Counted from the first letter of the stretch, positions 33,537 through 42,399 are shown. The stretch: DNA of 64,000 bases from Pseudodesulfovibrio hydrargyri (GCF_001874525.1 NZ_LKAQ01000004.1:1044937-1108936), one strand, 5' to 3'. Program-made: numbers and translations. Notes: generated from the letters alone by a model not told the origin.

Positions 33537-34880
33537 ATGAGTATCCCTGTTTTCAACTGCAAAAACGCGGACGACGTGATGAAGGCGGTCAAGGACTATA
33601 ACGTCAGCTTCATCCAGTACTGGTTCGTGGACATCCTCGGCACCCTGAAGAGCTTCCAGATCACCCCGAGCGAGCTCGAGGCCTCCTTTGAGGAGGGCAT
33701 GGGCTTCGACGGCTCGTCCATCCTCGGCTTCTGCCGCATCGACGAATCCGACATGGTCGCCATGCCCGATCCGACCACCTTCCAGATCTGCTCCTGGCGA
33801 CCCTCGGAAAAGCCCGTGGCCCGCATGTTCTGCGACGTGGTCAACCCGGACGGCTCCCCGTTCGAGGCCGACTCCCGCTTCGTGCTCAAGAAGGTCATGG
33901 CCCAGGCCGCTGAGAAGGGCTATACCTTCTATGTCGGCCCCGAACTTGAATTTTTCCTGTTCGCCGATGACCAGGACACCGAGACCCTGGACGCGGGCGG
34001 CTATTTCGACGCGCCGCCGCTGGACCTGGGCAACAACATCCGCCGCGACATCATCTTCGCCCTGGGCGCCATGGGCATCCAGGTGGAGTACTCCCACCAC
34101 GAGGTCGCCCCGTCCCAGCACGAGATCGACCTGCGCTACCAGGAAGGCATGAAGATGGCCGACACGGCCATGACCTACCGCGTGGTGGTCAAGGAGACCG
34201 CCCGCAAGTTCGGCTGCTACGCCACGTTCATGCCCAAGCCCATCTTCGGCGAGAACGGCTCGGGCATGCACGTCCACCAGTCCCTGTTCAAGAACGGGCG
34301 CAACGTCTTCTACGACGCCAACGACGAGTACCATCTGTCCAGCGAGGGCAAGGCCTACATCGCGGGCATCCTCAAGCACGCCCCGGAGTTCGTCTGCGTG
34401 ACCAACCAGTGGGTCAACTCCTACAAGCGGCTGGTGCCCGGCTACGAGGCCCCGGTGTACATCGCCTGGGCGCGGCGCAACCGCTCGGCCCTGGTGCGCG
34501 TGCCCATGTACAAGCCCGGCAAGGAGAACGCCACCCGCATGGAGCTGCGCTGCCCGGACCCGGCCGCCAACCCCTACCTGGCCTTCGCTGTCCAGTTGGC
34601 CGCCGGCCTCAAGGGCATCGAGGAAAACTACACCCTGGCCGATCCGATCGAAGAGGATATCTTCGCCATGAACGACCGCCAGCTCAAGCGCAACCGGATC
34701 AAGGCGTTGCCCGGCTCCCTGTACGAGGCGGCCATGAACCTGCAGAAGTCCACCTTCATGAGGGATGTCCTGGGCGAGCACCTGCACACCGCCCTGGTCG
34801 AGAACAAGATCGCCGAGTGGGACGAATACCGCACCCAGGTCACCGAGTATGAATTGGACAAGTATCTGCCGATACTTTAG
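33537..34880 (+). CDS. glnA: glutamine synthetase type I (alpha subtype)
   Basis: The 447-residue enzyme has GFDGSSILGF, VGPELEFFLF, EYSHHEVAPSQHEIDLRY, ENGSGMHVHQS and NPYLAFAVQLAAGL. It makes glutamine from glutamate, ammonia and ATP. The length and the lack of the insert and adenylylation segment of the beta type point to GSI-alpha. ATG 33537 follows GGAGGAG. A strong terminator follows. Confidence 0.97.
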   Translation: MSIPVFNCKNADDVMKAVKDYNVSFIQYWFVDILGTLKSFQITPSELEASFEEGMGFDGSSILGFCRIDESDMVAMPDPTTFQICSWRPSEKPVARMFCDVVNPDGSPFEADSRFVLKKVMAQAAEKGYTFYVGPELEFFLFADDQDTETLDAGGYFDAPPLDLGNNIRRDIIFALGAMGIQVEYSHHEVAPSQHEIDLRYQEGMKMADTAMTYRVVVKETARKFGCYATFMPKPIFGENGSGMHVHQSLFKNGRNVFYDANDEYHLSSEGKAYIAGILKHAPEFVCVTNQWVNSYKRLVPGYEAPVYIAWARRNRSALVRVPMYKPGKENATRMELRCPDPAANPYLAFAVQLAAGLKGIEENYTLADPIEEDIFAMNDRQLKRNRIKALPGSLYEAAMNLQKSTFMRDVLGEHLHTALVENKIAEWDEYRTQVTEYELDKYLPIL

Positions 34881-34892
34881 GGCGCTCAAGCA

Positions 34893-34939
34893 ACAACAAA
34901 AAGGGCCCGCTGCCGATGCAGCGGGCCCTTTTTTGTTGT
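34893..34939 (+). terminator. Rho-independent terminator after glnA
   Basis: AAAAAGGGCCCGCTGC and GCAGCGGGCCCTTTTTT pair perfectly around CGAT; the A-tract and T-tract make it bidirectional. Confidence 0.95.
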
Positions 34940-34978
34940 GCTTTCGCGCAGGGGGGGCGGCTTGCGATAGCGGGCCAT

Positions 34979-35059
34979 CTGCACATTTTCCGAGGGCCCG
35001 CCTGATCCTCACGTACAGGGGGTACGCTGCGGTCAGGCGAACCCTCGAAAAATGCACAG
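34979..35059. repeat. long imperfect inverted repeat
   Basis: CTGCACATTTTCCGAGGGCC through CCTGA (34979-35005) pairs with TCAGGCGAACCCTCGAAAAA through GCACAG (35033-35059), enclosing a small GTAC palindrome. It forms a stem of about 27 bp. It resembles a REP-like or structured-RNA element. Confidence 0.6.
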
Positions 35060-35443
35060 CTGACCCACTCTCCCAAGCCTATCCATAGCGCGGCAAGAGA
35101 GCCGTTGTCGGGTGCTGCGCACCCGAGTCGCTCCAGGGGGAGAGGGGCGTTCGCACGGGCTTGCCGAAGGCACACAAAAAGCTTTGAAGGGGAGCCCAGA
35201 GGGGAAACTTTCTCGAAAGTTTCCCCTCTGGCCGATCGCTGCTGTCCTCATCCGTAGGGCTCGAAGACTCGCCAACGGCTGTAGGCCCGGAAGCATTCTT
35301 CCTCCCCTGTCAAGTTGCTTTTTTATGCTTATCGGGTGCTTTTGGGCGTCATTCTTGGACAAAACAGGGTGTTGGTCAAAACCGGGGGTATGCTGGTTGG
35401 GATTCCCGGGGACGGGCCTCGGGGGCGAAACCTGGAGGTTGCC

Positions 35444-36793
35444 ATGGCAGCACCATATACCTGTGACGTGAGGCGCGGCCCGGACGGGCGCATTGTGGAG
35501 AAAACCGAGACGGTCAGGGGGCGCAAGTCCACCTGGACCTATGCCTATGACGGCGGCGGGCGGCTGGCCGAGGCCAAGCTGGACGGGCGGCTGATCTGCC
35601 AGTGCTGGTACGACCGCGAGGGCCGTCGGGTGCGGGATTATCTGCCCGCCACGGCTGGGGCCAATTACCGCGACTACCAGTACACCCCGGACAACCGGCT
35701 GATGCGCGCGGGGGGCGGGCAGTATTCGCACGACGAGCGCGGGTTCCGCTCCATCTGGTCGGACAAGGGCGTGTACACCCTGTACGAGTACAGCCCGGAC
35801 TATCGGTTGCTCAAGGCCGAGGAAGAGGACCGCGACAAGGCCTTCACCTTTGCCCACGACGAGGACGGGCAACGCGTGGCCAAGTACCGGAACGGCCAAC
35901 TCGTCGAGGCCTACCAGTGGCTCGACTTCGTGCGCCTGGCCGCGTTTTATGACGGGCGGCATCAATACGAATTCGCCTACCGCGACGGGGAGCGCACGCC
36001 CTTCGCCATGCGCCGCGACGACGGCACCGTGGCCGGGCTGTTCTACGACCAGGTCGGCTCCCTGCGCGTGGTTGCCGACGTGGACGACAACGTGATAAAG
36101 GAAGTGCTGTACGACCCGTTCGGCGGCATCATCGAGGACACCAACCCGGACCTGCGCCTGCCCATCGGCTTCGCGGGCGGCCTGCACGACCGGGACCTGG
36201 GCTTTGCCCGCTTCGGCTGGCGGGATTACGACGTCAGGACCGGCAGGTGGACCGCGCCGGACCCGCTGGGCGACAAGGGCGGCGACCTGGACTGGTACGG
36301 GTACTGTCTGGATGACCCGGTGAACGGGGTTGATCCGATGGGGTTGGAAGGTGGATTTCGTTTCGGAAAGCGCGAACTGGACATGCCAGGCGGAAAGCTC
36401 TTAAGGGGCTTTGGCCCGGCACAAGCTGCGACCGCACTCGGCATGCTGAACCCGGCGACGTTTCCTTTGGCAAGGCAGATGATGAAGGGGGCAAAGCGCC
36501 TGGACGATAAGAACAACGTGGAGCTCGTTCATGAACAGGGGTTTTATGAAGATGGCACAGGGGACAACATCGGGCTGGGTCAGGATGGTAAAATGGATGG
36601 AGAAGACATCAACCGATACAAGTTGGAAGACAAAGTGTACGACGACAAAAGAATGAGGCGCGCTGAAACGAGCACTCCTCTTGGAAAGTACAATGCCTGC
36701 GGCATCGGCGGGGAGAAGAACAATTGCCAGGATTATGCGGACAGGCTTAGAGATCGATACGAATTACTCAATCGCGGAGACAAGATGCGATAA
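35444..36793 (+). CDS. Rhs-family toxin: core domain plus variable C-terminal toxin
   Basis: From ATG 35444 (GGAGG upstream) the 449-residue protein has YD/Rhs repeats (YAYDGGGRLAEAKLDGRLI, FAHDEDGQRVAKYRNG) and the Rhs-associated core ending VNGVDPMGL near residue 301. A 148-residue C-terminus of different, AT-richer composition follows, the layout of polymorphic toxins. The toxin part ends YNACGIGGEKNNCQDYADRL; its activity is unrecognised. A candidate immunity gene follows. It is short compared with full Rhs proteins. Confidence 0.88.
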   Translation: MAAPYTCDVRRGPDGRIVEKTETVRGRKSTWTYAYDGGGRLAEAKLDGRLICQCWYDREGRRVRDYLPATAGANYRDYQYTPDNRLMRAGGGQYSHDERGFRSIWSDKGVYTLYEYSPDYRLLKAEEEDRDKAFTFAHDEDGQRVAKYRNGQLVEAYQWLDFVRLAAFYDGRHQYEFAYRDGERTPFAMRRDDGTVAGLFYDQVGSLRVVADVDDNVIKEVLYDPFGGIIEDTNPDLRLPIGFAGGLHDRDLGFARFGWRDYDVRTGRWTAPDPLGDKGGDLDWYGYCLDDPVNGVDPMGLEGGFRFGKRELDMPGGKLLRGFGPAQAATALGMLNPATFPLARQMMKGAKRLDDKNNVELVHEQGFYEDGTGDNIGLGQDGKMDGEDINRYKLEDKVYDDKRMRRAETSTPLGKYNACGIGGEKNNCQDYADRLRDRYELLNRGDKMR

Positions 36794-36843
36794 CAAAGTA
36801 GTGGGCTGGAAAGAAGGCTTTCCGGCCCATTTTTGGAGATGTC

Positions 36844-37386
36844 GTGAAAAAAGTACTCGTCATATTGATGGTGTTATCCGCCGGTGGTGTCTATTTCTAT
36901 AACACCAACTGGTTTCAGGCGTTTTTTCGCAATGAAACATTTTACGAAACCATAGCGGACGTGCCGTTTGATGTCCTCAAGAAAGGGGAACGAATTTCTA
37001 TCCCCCTCAAATACAAATATGACACCTGCTATGATGTCGCGGTTGCCGTCCCTGGGCGGGAACTGTCGGATTCCAGGGCAACCGGGGAAGGCCGACTTAA
37101 GTATCAGTTCGTATCCGATGGAGAAATACTTGCCAGTGGTGTAACCCAGCCCGTCGTTCGGCGCGGGTGGGGGGGAGACGATGATGTTTCCATACGTCCG
37201 TTGATGGTGTTTGATCTGCCGTTTCCGGAAGCTCCCGGGGATGTAATCTTGCAGCTTGAAGTGGTGGAACCCTTTGGGTTCATGCAAGAATACGAGGGGC
37301 ATACCGCTATCGTCATCAACCCCGATTACACTCCGAAGTTCGACAAATGTTATCATGAGGACCTGCGGATAGATCAAGTGAAATAG
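36844..37386 (+). CDS. putative immunity protein of the Rhs toxin (membrane/periplasmic)
   Basis: The GTG start at 36844 is preceded by GGAG. The 180-residue product has an N-terminal hydrophobic segment (VLVILMVLSAGGVYFY) and a beta-rich exported domain (YDVAVAVPGRELSDS, MVFDLPFPEAPGDVILQLEV). Its position 50 bp after the toxin tip and AT-rich composition suggest immunity. No known family was recognised. A periplasmic site would imply that the toxin acts there. Confidence 0.6.
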   Translation: MKKVLVILMVLSAGGVYFYNTNWFQAFFRNETFYETIADVPFDVLKKGERISIPLKYKYDTCYDVAVAVPGRELSDSRATGEGRLKYQFVSDGEILASGVTQPVVRRGWGGDDDVSIRPLMVFDLPFPEAPGDVILQLEVVEPFGFMQEYEGHTAIVINPDYTPKFDKCYHEDLRIDQVK

Positions 37387-37387
37387 C

Positions 37388-37525
37388 CTTACCCCGAGTC
37401 TGCACCTGCCCATCGGCTTCGCGGGCGGCCTGCACGACCGGGACCTGGGCTTCGTCCGCTTCGGCTGGCGGGACTACGACATCAGGACCGGCAGATGGAC
37501 AGTCCACTTTCTCTTAGGAGGATGA
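37388..37525 (+). pseudogene. orphan Rhs-core remnant
   Basis: Codons 37400-37498 (LHLPIGFAGGLHDRDLGFVR, FGWRDYDIRTGRW) repeat the end of the Rhs core at 36158-36250 with few changes, then diverge and stop at 37523. It is a fragment left by displacement of an older toxin tip, as seen in rhs loci. Confidence 0.85.
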
Positions 37526-37556
37526 GCCCGTCCAGCAGAGCACGATTTTGACCACG

Positions 37557-37595
37557 AAAAAGCCCCCACACGTGTGCGGCGGGGGGCTTTGTTCA
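37557..37595. terminator. bidirectional terminator between Rhs remnant and DGC gene
   Basis: AAAGCCCCC (37559-37567) and GGGGGGCTTT (37581-37590) pair across the CACACGTGTGCGG loop. Confidence 0.8.
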
Positions 37596-37610
37596 CTTTA
37601 AGGCGGGTTG

Positions 37611-37985
37611 TTATTTCGAGAACGCTTCGGAAACGGACCGCACCACGGTCTGGATGTTTTCCGGGGTGGCCGGGGTCTCGCCTTTCTTGAAGCCGAGGCC
37701 GTCGAGCTGGATGTGTTCGAACCCGGTGAAGCCCGCCTCCTCCAGGGTCCTGCGGGCGCAGTTCAGGGGACAGCCGTCGATGGCCACCACCTTTTGCGCC
37801 GCCTCGGTGGACTTGACGATGCCGGACACCCGGCCGCCGATGCCGGCCAGGCAGAACATCTTGGCCGTTCCCTCCCGGGACACGGACCGGGCGGCCTGGT
37901 CCGCCACCTCGCCGACGTCCGCCGCGCCGGAGCAGGAGAACACGAATTTCGGGGCCGCCTGACACGAGCAACCGCAATCTGACAT
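37611..37985 (-). CDS. DGC-domain putative zinc-binding protein
   Basis: The 124-residue protein has the diagnostic DGC motif in KVVAIDGCPLNCARRTLEEA, plus CGCSC near the N-terminus and FVFSCSGAADVGEVADQAAR. The family is thought to bind zinc or another metal through its Cys residues. It is the last gene of an ArsR-permease-thioredoxin-DGC operon, so it may chaperone the metal(loid) that the permease moves. Confidence 0.88.
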   Translation of the reverse strand: MSDCGCSCQAAPKFVFSCSGAADVGEVADQAARSVSREGTAKMFCLAGIGGRVSGIVKSTEAAQKVVAIDGCPLNCARRTLEEAGFTGFEHIQLDGLGFKKGETPATPENIQTVVRSVSEAFSK

Positions 37986-38009
37986 GATGCCTTCCTCCTT
38001 GGTATGCGG

Positions 38010-38240
38010 CTACTTCAGCCAGCCGAGAACGTCTTTCTTGGACGGGGCCTTGCCGACCACCTTGACCTCGCCGTCGATGACCACCGCCGGGGTGGAGAAG
38101 ACGCCGTACTTGGCAATTTCCTGGAAATCCTTGACCTTTTCGATGTCCGCCGCGATGCCCGCTTCGGCAACGGCGTCGCGCACGGTCTTTTCGGCCTGTT
38201 CACACTTGGGGCAGCCGGGGCCCATGACCAGAATCTTCAT
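38010..38240 (-). CDS. small thioredoxin-like protein (CPKC)
   Basis: The 76-residue glutaredoxin/thioredoxin fold has the active site GPGCPKCEQAEKTV and cis-Pro loop YGVFSTPAVVIDG, matching the redox-active disulfide protein 2 family that travels with ArsR/permease genes. It may reduce or deliver a metal(loid) or thiol. Confidence 0.93.
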   Translation of the reverse strand: MKILVMGPGCPKCEQAEKTVRDAVAEAGIAADIEKVKDFQEIAKYGVFSTPAVVIDGEVKVVGKAPSKKDVLGWLK

Positions 38241-38261
38241 GCTAAACTCCTGTTGTATCGG

Positions 38262-39344
38262 TTAGATGATAGTGTTGAAAAGATAGCCGACGATGAGAAT
38301 GCCGCAGCCGACCACCCCGATGAAGGCGGCGATGAGCCTGGGCTTGAGGACCTTGCGCAGGATGACCATCTCCGGGAAGGACAGGGCGATGACGGACATC
38401 ATGAAGGCCAGGGTGGTGCCGAGCGCCGCGCCCTTGCCGAGCAGGGCCTCGACCACCGGGATGATCCCCGCCGCGTTGGTGTACATGGGGATGCCGAGCA
38501 GCACGGACAGGGGCACGGACCACCACGCCTCGCTGCCCATGATCACGGCCAACTGGCCTTCGGGCACGTAGCCGTGGATGGCCGCGCCCGCCGCAATGCC
38601 CAGGACCACGAACTTCCAGACCCGGCCCACGATGTCGCGCACGGATTCGAGCGCATAGATGAAACGGTCCCTCCAGGTCATGTGCGGTTCTTCGGCCGCC
38701 TCGCCCGCACGGATCTCGCGCACCCAGTCCTCGACGTACTGCTCCAGCCGCATGCGGCCCATGACCCAGCCCGCGACCACGGCGATACCGATGCCGGTGG
38801 CGAAGTACAGGGCCGCGACCTTCCAGCCGAGCAGCCCGTAGAGCAGGACCAGGGCGATCTCGTTGACCATGGGCGCGGCGATGAGGAAGGAGAAGGTCAC
38901 GCCCAGCGGGATGCCCGCGGTCATGAACCCGATGAACAGGGGCACGGCCGAGCAGGAGCAAAAGGGCGTGACCACGCCAAGCCCGGCGGCCAGCACGTTG
39001 CCCGCCGATTCCCGCTTCCCGGCCAGGAAGGCGCGGGTCCAATTGACGGTCACGAACGAGCGCAGGATGCCCACGCCGTAGACCACCAGCAGCAGGAGCA
39101 TGAGCACCTTGGGCGTGTCGTAGACGAAGAACTGCACGGCCGACCCCAGGTGGCTTGCCGGATCGAGCCCCAGCAGCCCGTAGGCGAACCACTCGGAAAA
39201 GGGCAGCAGTTGCAGGTAGAGGAAATACCAGGCGGCCACGGCCAGGGCCTGCAGGAGCAGGATGCGCCCGACCCCGGCCTCGTCTTTGACGGCCTTGGGA
39301 GCGCCGCCGTTGCAGGCGCAGGAGATGTTGTTCTGTTCAGACAT
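38262..39344 (-). CDS. PF03773-type permease (ArsP/SO_0444-like metal(loid) exporter)
   Basis: The 360-residue inner-membrane protein has Cys motif SCACNGG near the start and the family signature VVTPFCSCSAVPLFIGFMTA, then ALLGKGAALGTTLAFMM. ArsP relatives expel trivalent organoarsenicals and SO_0444-type ones copper/zinc; which metal applies here is open. ATG 39344 (GAGGT upstream) is preferred over 39398. It lies between the thioredoxin and arsR genes in one operon. Confidence 0.9.
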   Translation of the reverse strand: MSEQNNISCACNGGAPKAVKDEAGVGRILLLQALAVAAWYFLYLQLLPFSEWFAYGLLGLDPASHLGSAVQFFVYDTPKVLMLLLLVVYGVGILRSFVTVNWTRAFLAGKRESAGNVLAAGLGVVTPFCSCSAVPLFIGFMTAGIPLGVTFSFLIAAPMVNEIALVLLYGLLGWKVAALYFATGIGIAVVAGWVMGRMRLEQYVEDWVREIRAGEAAEEPHMTWRDRFIYALESVRDIVGRVWKFVVLGIAAGAAIHGYVPEGQLAVIMGSEAWWSVPLSVLLGIPMYTNAAGIIPVVEALLGKGAALGTTLAFMMSVIALSFPEMVILRKVLKPRLIAAFIGVVGCGILIVGYLFNTII

Positions 39345-39421
39345 GCTTACCTCGTTTGGCGAATCAGCCAAGTGTTTTCCCAAAAAAATATCCAACACCG
39401 CCCAGGGGATTCCCTGTTCTC

Positions 39422-39739
39422 TTACTTCCCCTTGGCCTCAATCACGGACTCGATGCAGTGGAAGAAGTTGATCACGCAGGGCACGCGCAGCCGGTAGTAG
39501 ATGTTCTTGCCGCGCCGCTCGTCCTCGACGATGCCCGCATTCTTGAGTACGGCAAGGTGCTTGGACACGGTGGACATGTCCGCCCCGACCAGGTCGCGCA
39601 GGTCGCAAACGCACCGCTCGCCGCGCGACAATTCGTCGATCATCATCAGTCTCGACGGATGGGCCATGGCCTTGACCACCTTGGCCCGCTCCTCGAAACG
39701 GTCGGCCAATACGATTTCCTGCACCACGCGTACCTCCAC
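39422..39739 (-). CDS. arsR: ArsR-family metal(loid)-sensing repressor
   Basis: The 105-residue wHTH protein has the metal box GERCVCDLRDLVGADMSTVS, HLAVLKNAGIVEDERRGKNI and an additional C-terminal Cys pair (CVINFFHC). It should release the operator on binding As(III), Cd or Zn and derepress the permease operon. The operator is seen 10-26 bp upstream. Confidence 0.93.
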   Translation of the reverse strand: MEVRVVQEIVLADRFEERAKVVKAMAHPSRLMMIDELSRGERCVCDLRDLVGADMSTVSKHLAVLKNAGIVEDERRGKNIYYRLRVPCVINFFHCIESVIEAKGK

Positions 39740-39749
39740 GGTCTACAGT

Positions 39750-39782
39750 TGGCAATATAGCCAAGCATTGGTCCAAGTCAAG
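39750..39782 (-). promoter_or_regulatory. arsR operon promoter with overlapping operator
   Basis: On the minus strand TTGACT (39782-39777), a 16-bp spacer and TATATT (39760-39755) form a promoter. The dyad TTGGC-AATATA-GCCAA (39750-39765) overlays the -10, where ArsR would repress. Confidence 0.7.
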
Positions 39783-39819
39783 TGCGGGAGGGTAAAAAAA
39801 GGGAAAAAGTCGCCCGGGC

Positions 39820-40269
39820 TCAGTCGCGGGGTTCGATGGAGGCCCGGCCGTGGCTGTAGGCCAGCCGGTGGGGTTCGTTGCGGACCACGTGGTCCAGGGC
39901 GGCGTTCATGGGCGTGAAGCTGGTGATGGCCCCGCCGTTGGTGGTCACGGTGACGAAGACCTTCTGGCCCGGCCGGGGATTGAAGTAGACCATGCCCTCG
40001 GCCCGTTTCTGCCAGCCGCCGGAAAAGGTCTTGCAGCCGCCGACAAAGGAGTCGGGCACATAGGGGGTGATGGCGTAGACCTTCTTGAAGGTCACGTTGT
40101 TGAGGGTGCCGTCGGCGTTGTGGGCCACGGCCAGAACCTTGGTCACGGTGGCGATGGCCTTGATCTCCGATTCCTGGGCCATCATGGACAGGTAGTCGGG
40201 GTCCTGCGCACGCGCGGGCAGGGCAAGAACCAGGAGCAACAGTATCGAGAGGAGGGTGCGGATTTTCAT
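39820..40269 (-). CDS. periplasmic hypothetical protein
   Basis: The 149-residue product has a clean signal peptide (LLSILLLLVLALPARA) and a beta-rich domain with TFKKVYAITPYVPDSFVGG and VTTNGGAITSFTPM. No known family was recognised. It may be a small secreted adaptor. It is divergent from the MOSC gene. Confidence 0.65.
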   Translation of the reverse strand: MKIRTLLSILLLLVLALPARAQDPDYLSMMAQESEIKAIATVTKVLAVAHNADGTLNNVTFKKVYAITPYVPDSFVGGCKTFSGGWQKRAEGMVYFNPRPGQKVFVTVTTNGGAITSFTPMNAALDHVVRNEPHRLAYSHGRASIEPRD

Positions 40270-40455
40270 GGGTATTTCTGATTTCCGGGGGTAAGCGGCG
40301 GAAACGAAAGCACCCTAGCCCAGATGGGCGGCAGGCGCAACAATGTGCAACAGGCCCGGTGCACAAGGCTGGGGAATACCCGTGGGGCTTGCCTTTCCGG
40401 TGTTTCGGGATAATTTTATACCTCACAAGTATGGAATATAACCCCGGAGGCAACC

Positions 40456-40890
40456 ATGGGAACGGTACAGGCGGTCAATATCAGCGACAGGAAAGGCGAG
40501 AAAAAGCATGAGGTCGAGGCGATCACGCTCATCGAGGATTACGGTGTGGAGTCTGATGCCCACGGCGGCAGCGGGCGGCAGGTCAGCCTGCTCGCGCTGG
40601 AGCGTATCGAGGACATGAAGAAGGCGCTCGAGACCCTCAAGGCGGGCGATTTCGCGGAGAACATCACCACCACGGGCGTGGCCGCGTCCGAGCTTGCGCC
40701 CGGCATGCGCCTGACCGTGGGCGAGGCCGAGCTCGAGATCACCCAGATCGGCAAGACCTGCCACCACGGGTGCGCCATCCGCAAGCAGGTGGGCTACTGC
40801 ATCATGCCGAAGGAGGGCGTATTCGGCCGGGTTGTCCGGGGCGGGGTCGTCAGAAAGGGCGACCGCATCGCCATCGTCCGGGGCGCGTGA
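40456..40890 (+). CDS. MOSC-domain protein
   Basis: The 144-residue single MOSC domain has DAHGGSGRQVSLLALERIED, NITTTGVAASELAPGMRLTV and Cys-containing GKTCHHGCAI. MOSC proteins handle pterin-based molybdenum cofactors or sulfur transfer to them; this stand-alone bacterial form usually lies in molybdopterin metabolism. Confidence 0.93.
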   Translation: MGTVQAVNISDRKGEKKHEVEAITLIEDYGVESDAHGGSGRQVSLLALERIEDMKKALETLKAGDFAENITTTGVAASELAPGMRLTVGEAELEITQIGKTCHHGCAIRKQVGYCIMPKEGVFGRVVRGGVVRKGDRIAIVRGA

Positions 40891-40957
40891 CCGCCGGCGG
40901 TCCGTATCGACAAACCCCGCTGAATCCGTTAGCTTTCATGGTGACCCGGGAGGTCCC

Positions 40958-41416
40958 ATGGAATACTTCGCCTCGGCGCAAAACATACAGTGGCTCATCT
41001 GGCTCGGCGTGGGCCTGGTCTTTGTCATCGCCGAACTGGCGGTGCCCGCGTTCATCGTGGTCTTTTTCGGCGTGGGCGCGTTCATCGCCGGGGGCACGGC
41101 CTTTTTCGGGGCCACGGTTCCGGTCCAGCTGGTGGTCTTCGGCGTCTCGTCCGTGGTCCTGCTCATCCTGTTCCGCAAGATGATGGCCGCCACCTTCACC
41201 GGCGAAAAGGCCGAAGACGAAAAGGAACCGAACGTCATCGGCCAGCAGGCCGAGGTCGTGGACGCCATCCGTCCTCCCCAACCCGGAAGAATCAAGTTCC
41301 AGGGCTCGTTCTGGAGCGCCCGGAGCGGCGAAGCCGTGGAGCCGGGCTCCATGGTCCGCATCGTCAAGCGTGACGAAAACGACCTGAACGCCTTTGTGGT
41401 GGAAAAGGAGCAATAG
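40958..41416 (+). CDS. NfeD-family membrane protein
   Basis: The 152-residue protein has an N-terminal pair of helices (IQWLIWLGVGLVFVIAELAV, VQLVVFGVSSVVLLILF) and a C-terminal OB-fold (VIGQQAEVVDAIRPPQPGRI to MVRIVKRDENDLNAFVVE). NfeD partners stomatin-like proteins, and the next gene is one. GGGAGG precedes ATG 40958. Confidence 0.9.
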   Translation: MEYFASAQNIQWLIWLGVGLVFVIAELAVPAFIVVFFGVGAFIAGGTAFFGATVPVQLVVFGVSSVVLLILFRKMMAATFTGEKAEDEKEPNVIGQQAEVVDAIRPPQPGRIKFQGSFWSARSGEAVEPGSMVRIVKRDENDLNAFVVEKEQ

Positions 41417-41418
41417 AT

Positions 41419-42399
41419 ATGGATCCCGCAACCATGACTTCCCTGATCACGGCCCTGGTGTTCGTCCTCCTGGTGGTCGTCCTGATCATCAAGACCGCCG
41501 TGGTCGTGCCGCAGAAAAGCCAGTTCGTGGTCGAGCGGCTGGGCAAATACGCCAAGACCATCGGCGCGGGCCTGCACATCCTCATCCCGTTCATCGACCG
41601 CATCGCCTACAAGCGGTCCCTCAAGGAAGAGGTCATGGACATCCCGGCCCAAACCTGCATCACCCGCGACAACGTGTCCGTGACCATAGACGGCGTACTC
41701 TACATCCGCGTCATGGACGCCAAGATGTCCGCCTACGGCATCGAAAACTACTACATCGCCGCCTCCCAGCTGGCCCAGACCTCCCTGCGCTCGGCCATCG
41801 GCAAGATCGACCTGGACAAGACCTTCGAGGAACGCGAGACCATCAACGCCTCCGTGGTCCAGGCCGTGGACGAGGCCGCCCAGGAATGGGGCATCAAGGT
41901 CATGCGCTACGAGATCAAGGACATCACCCCTCCGGGCACCGTCATGGCCGCCATGGAGGCCCAGATGAAGGCCGAACGCGAGAAACGCGCCGAGATCGCC
42001 ATTTCCGAAGGCGACCGCCAGTCGCGCATCAACCGCGCCGAAGGGTTGCGCCAGGAAGCCATCCACGTCTCGGAAGGCGAAAAGCAGAAACGCATCAACG
42101 AGGCCGAAGGCCAGGCCCGGGAAATCCTGCTCGTGGCCGACGCCACCGCCGAAGGCATCCGCAAGGTCGCCGAGGCCGTCAACCTGCCCGGCGGACCCGA
42201 AGCCATGAACCTCAAGGTCGCCCAGCAGTATGTCTCCGAGTTCGGCAAACTGGCCAAGACCAACAACACCATGATCATCCCCGCCGACCTCGCCGGTATG
42301 GGCGGCATGGTCGCCACCGCCACCGAAATCATCAACACCGCCATGCGCAAGGGCGGCAAGACCGCCCAGCCCGCTCAGGCCGAGTTCAAGGTGGAATAA
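41419..42399 (+). CDS. SPFH/stomatin-like protein
   Basis: The 326-residue protein has an N-terminal helix, then the SPFH domain (VERLGKYAKTIGAGLHILIP, CITRDNVSVTIDGVLYIR), a coiled coil rich in Glu/Arg and a C-terminal PGGPEAMNLKVAQQYVSEF. It forms membrane microdomain complexes with NfeD (gene immediately upstream). Confidence 0.95.
   Translation: MDPATMTSLITALVFVLLVVVLIIKTAVVVPQKSQFVVERLGKYAKTIGAGLHILIPFIDRIAYKRSLKEEVMDIPAQTCITRDNVSVTIDGVLYIRVMDAKMSAYGIENYYIAASQLAQTSLRSAIGKIDLDKTFEERETINASVVQAVDEAAQEWGIKVMRYEIKDITPPGTVMAAMEAQMKAEREKRAEIAISEGDRQSRINRAEGLRQEAIHVSEGEKQKRINEAEGQAREILLVADATAEGIRKVAEAVNLPGGPEAMNLKVAQQYVSEFGKLAKTNNTMIIPADLAGMGGMVATATEIINTAMRKGGKTAQPAQAEFKVE

Larger units (their letters stand above)
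34881..35443. other. gene-free interval after glnA
   Basis: It holds the glnA terminator, the long inverted repeat and a composite repeat copy at about 35165-35240 (ACACAAAAAGCTTTGAAGGG, then GAGGGGAAACTTTC/GAAAGTTTCCCCTC). The last 150 bp may carry the promoter of the Rhs gene. Confidence 0.6.

Noticed and set aside
38004-39497. 497-codon plus-strand frame opposite the permease/thioredoxin genes
   Set aside because: Shadow of the minus-strand PF03773 permease with no domain of its own.
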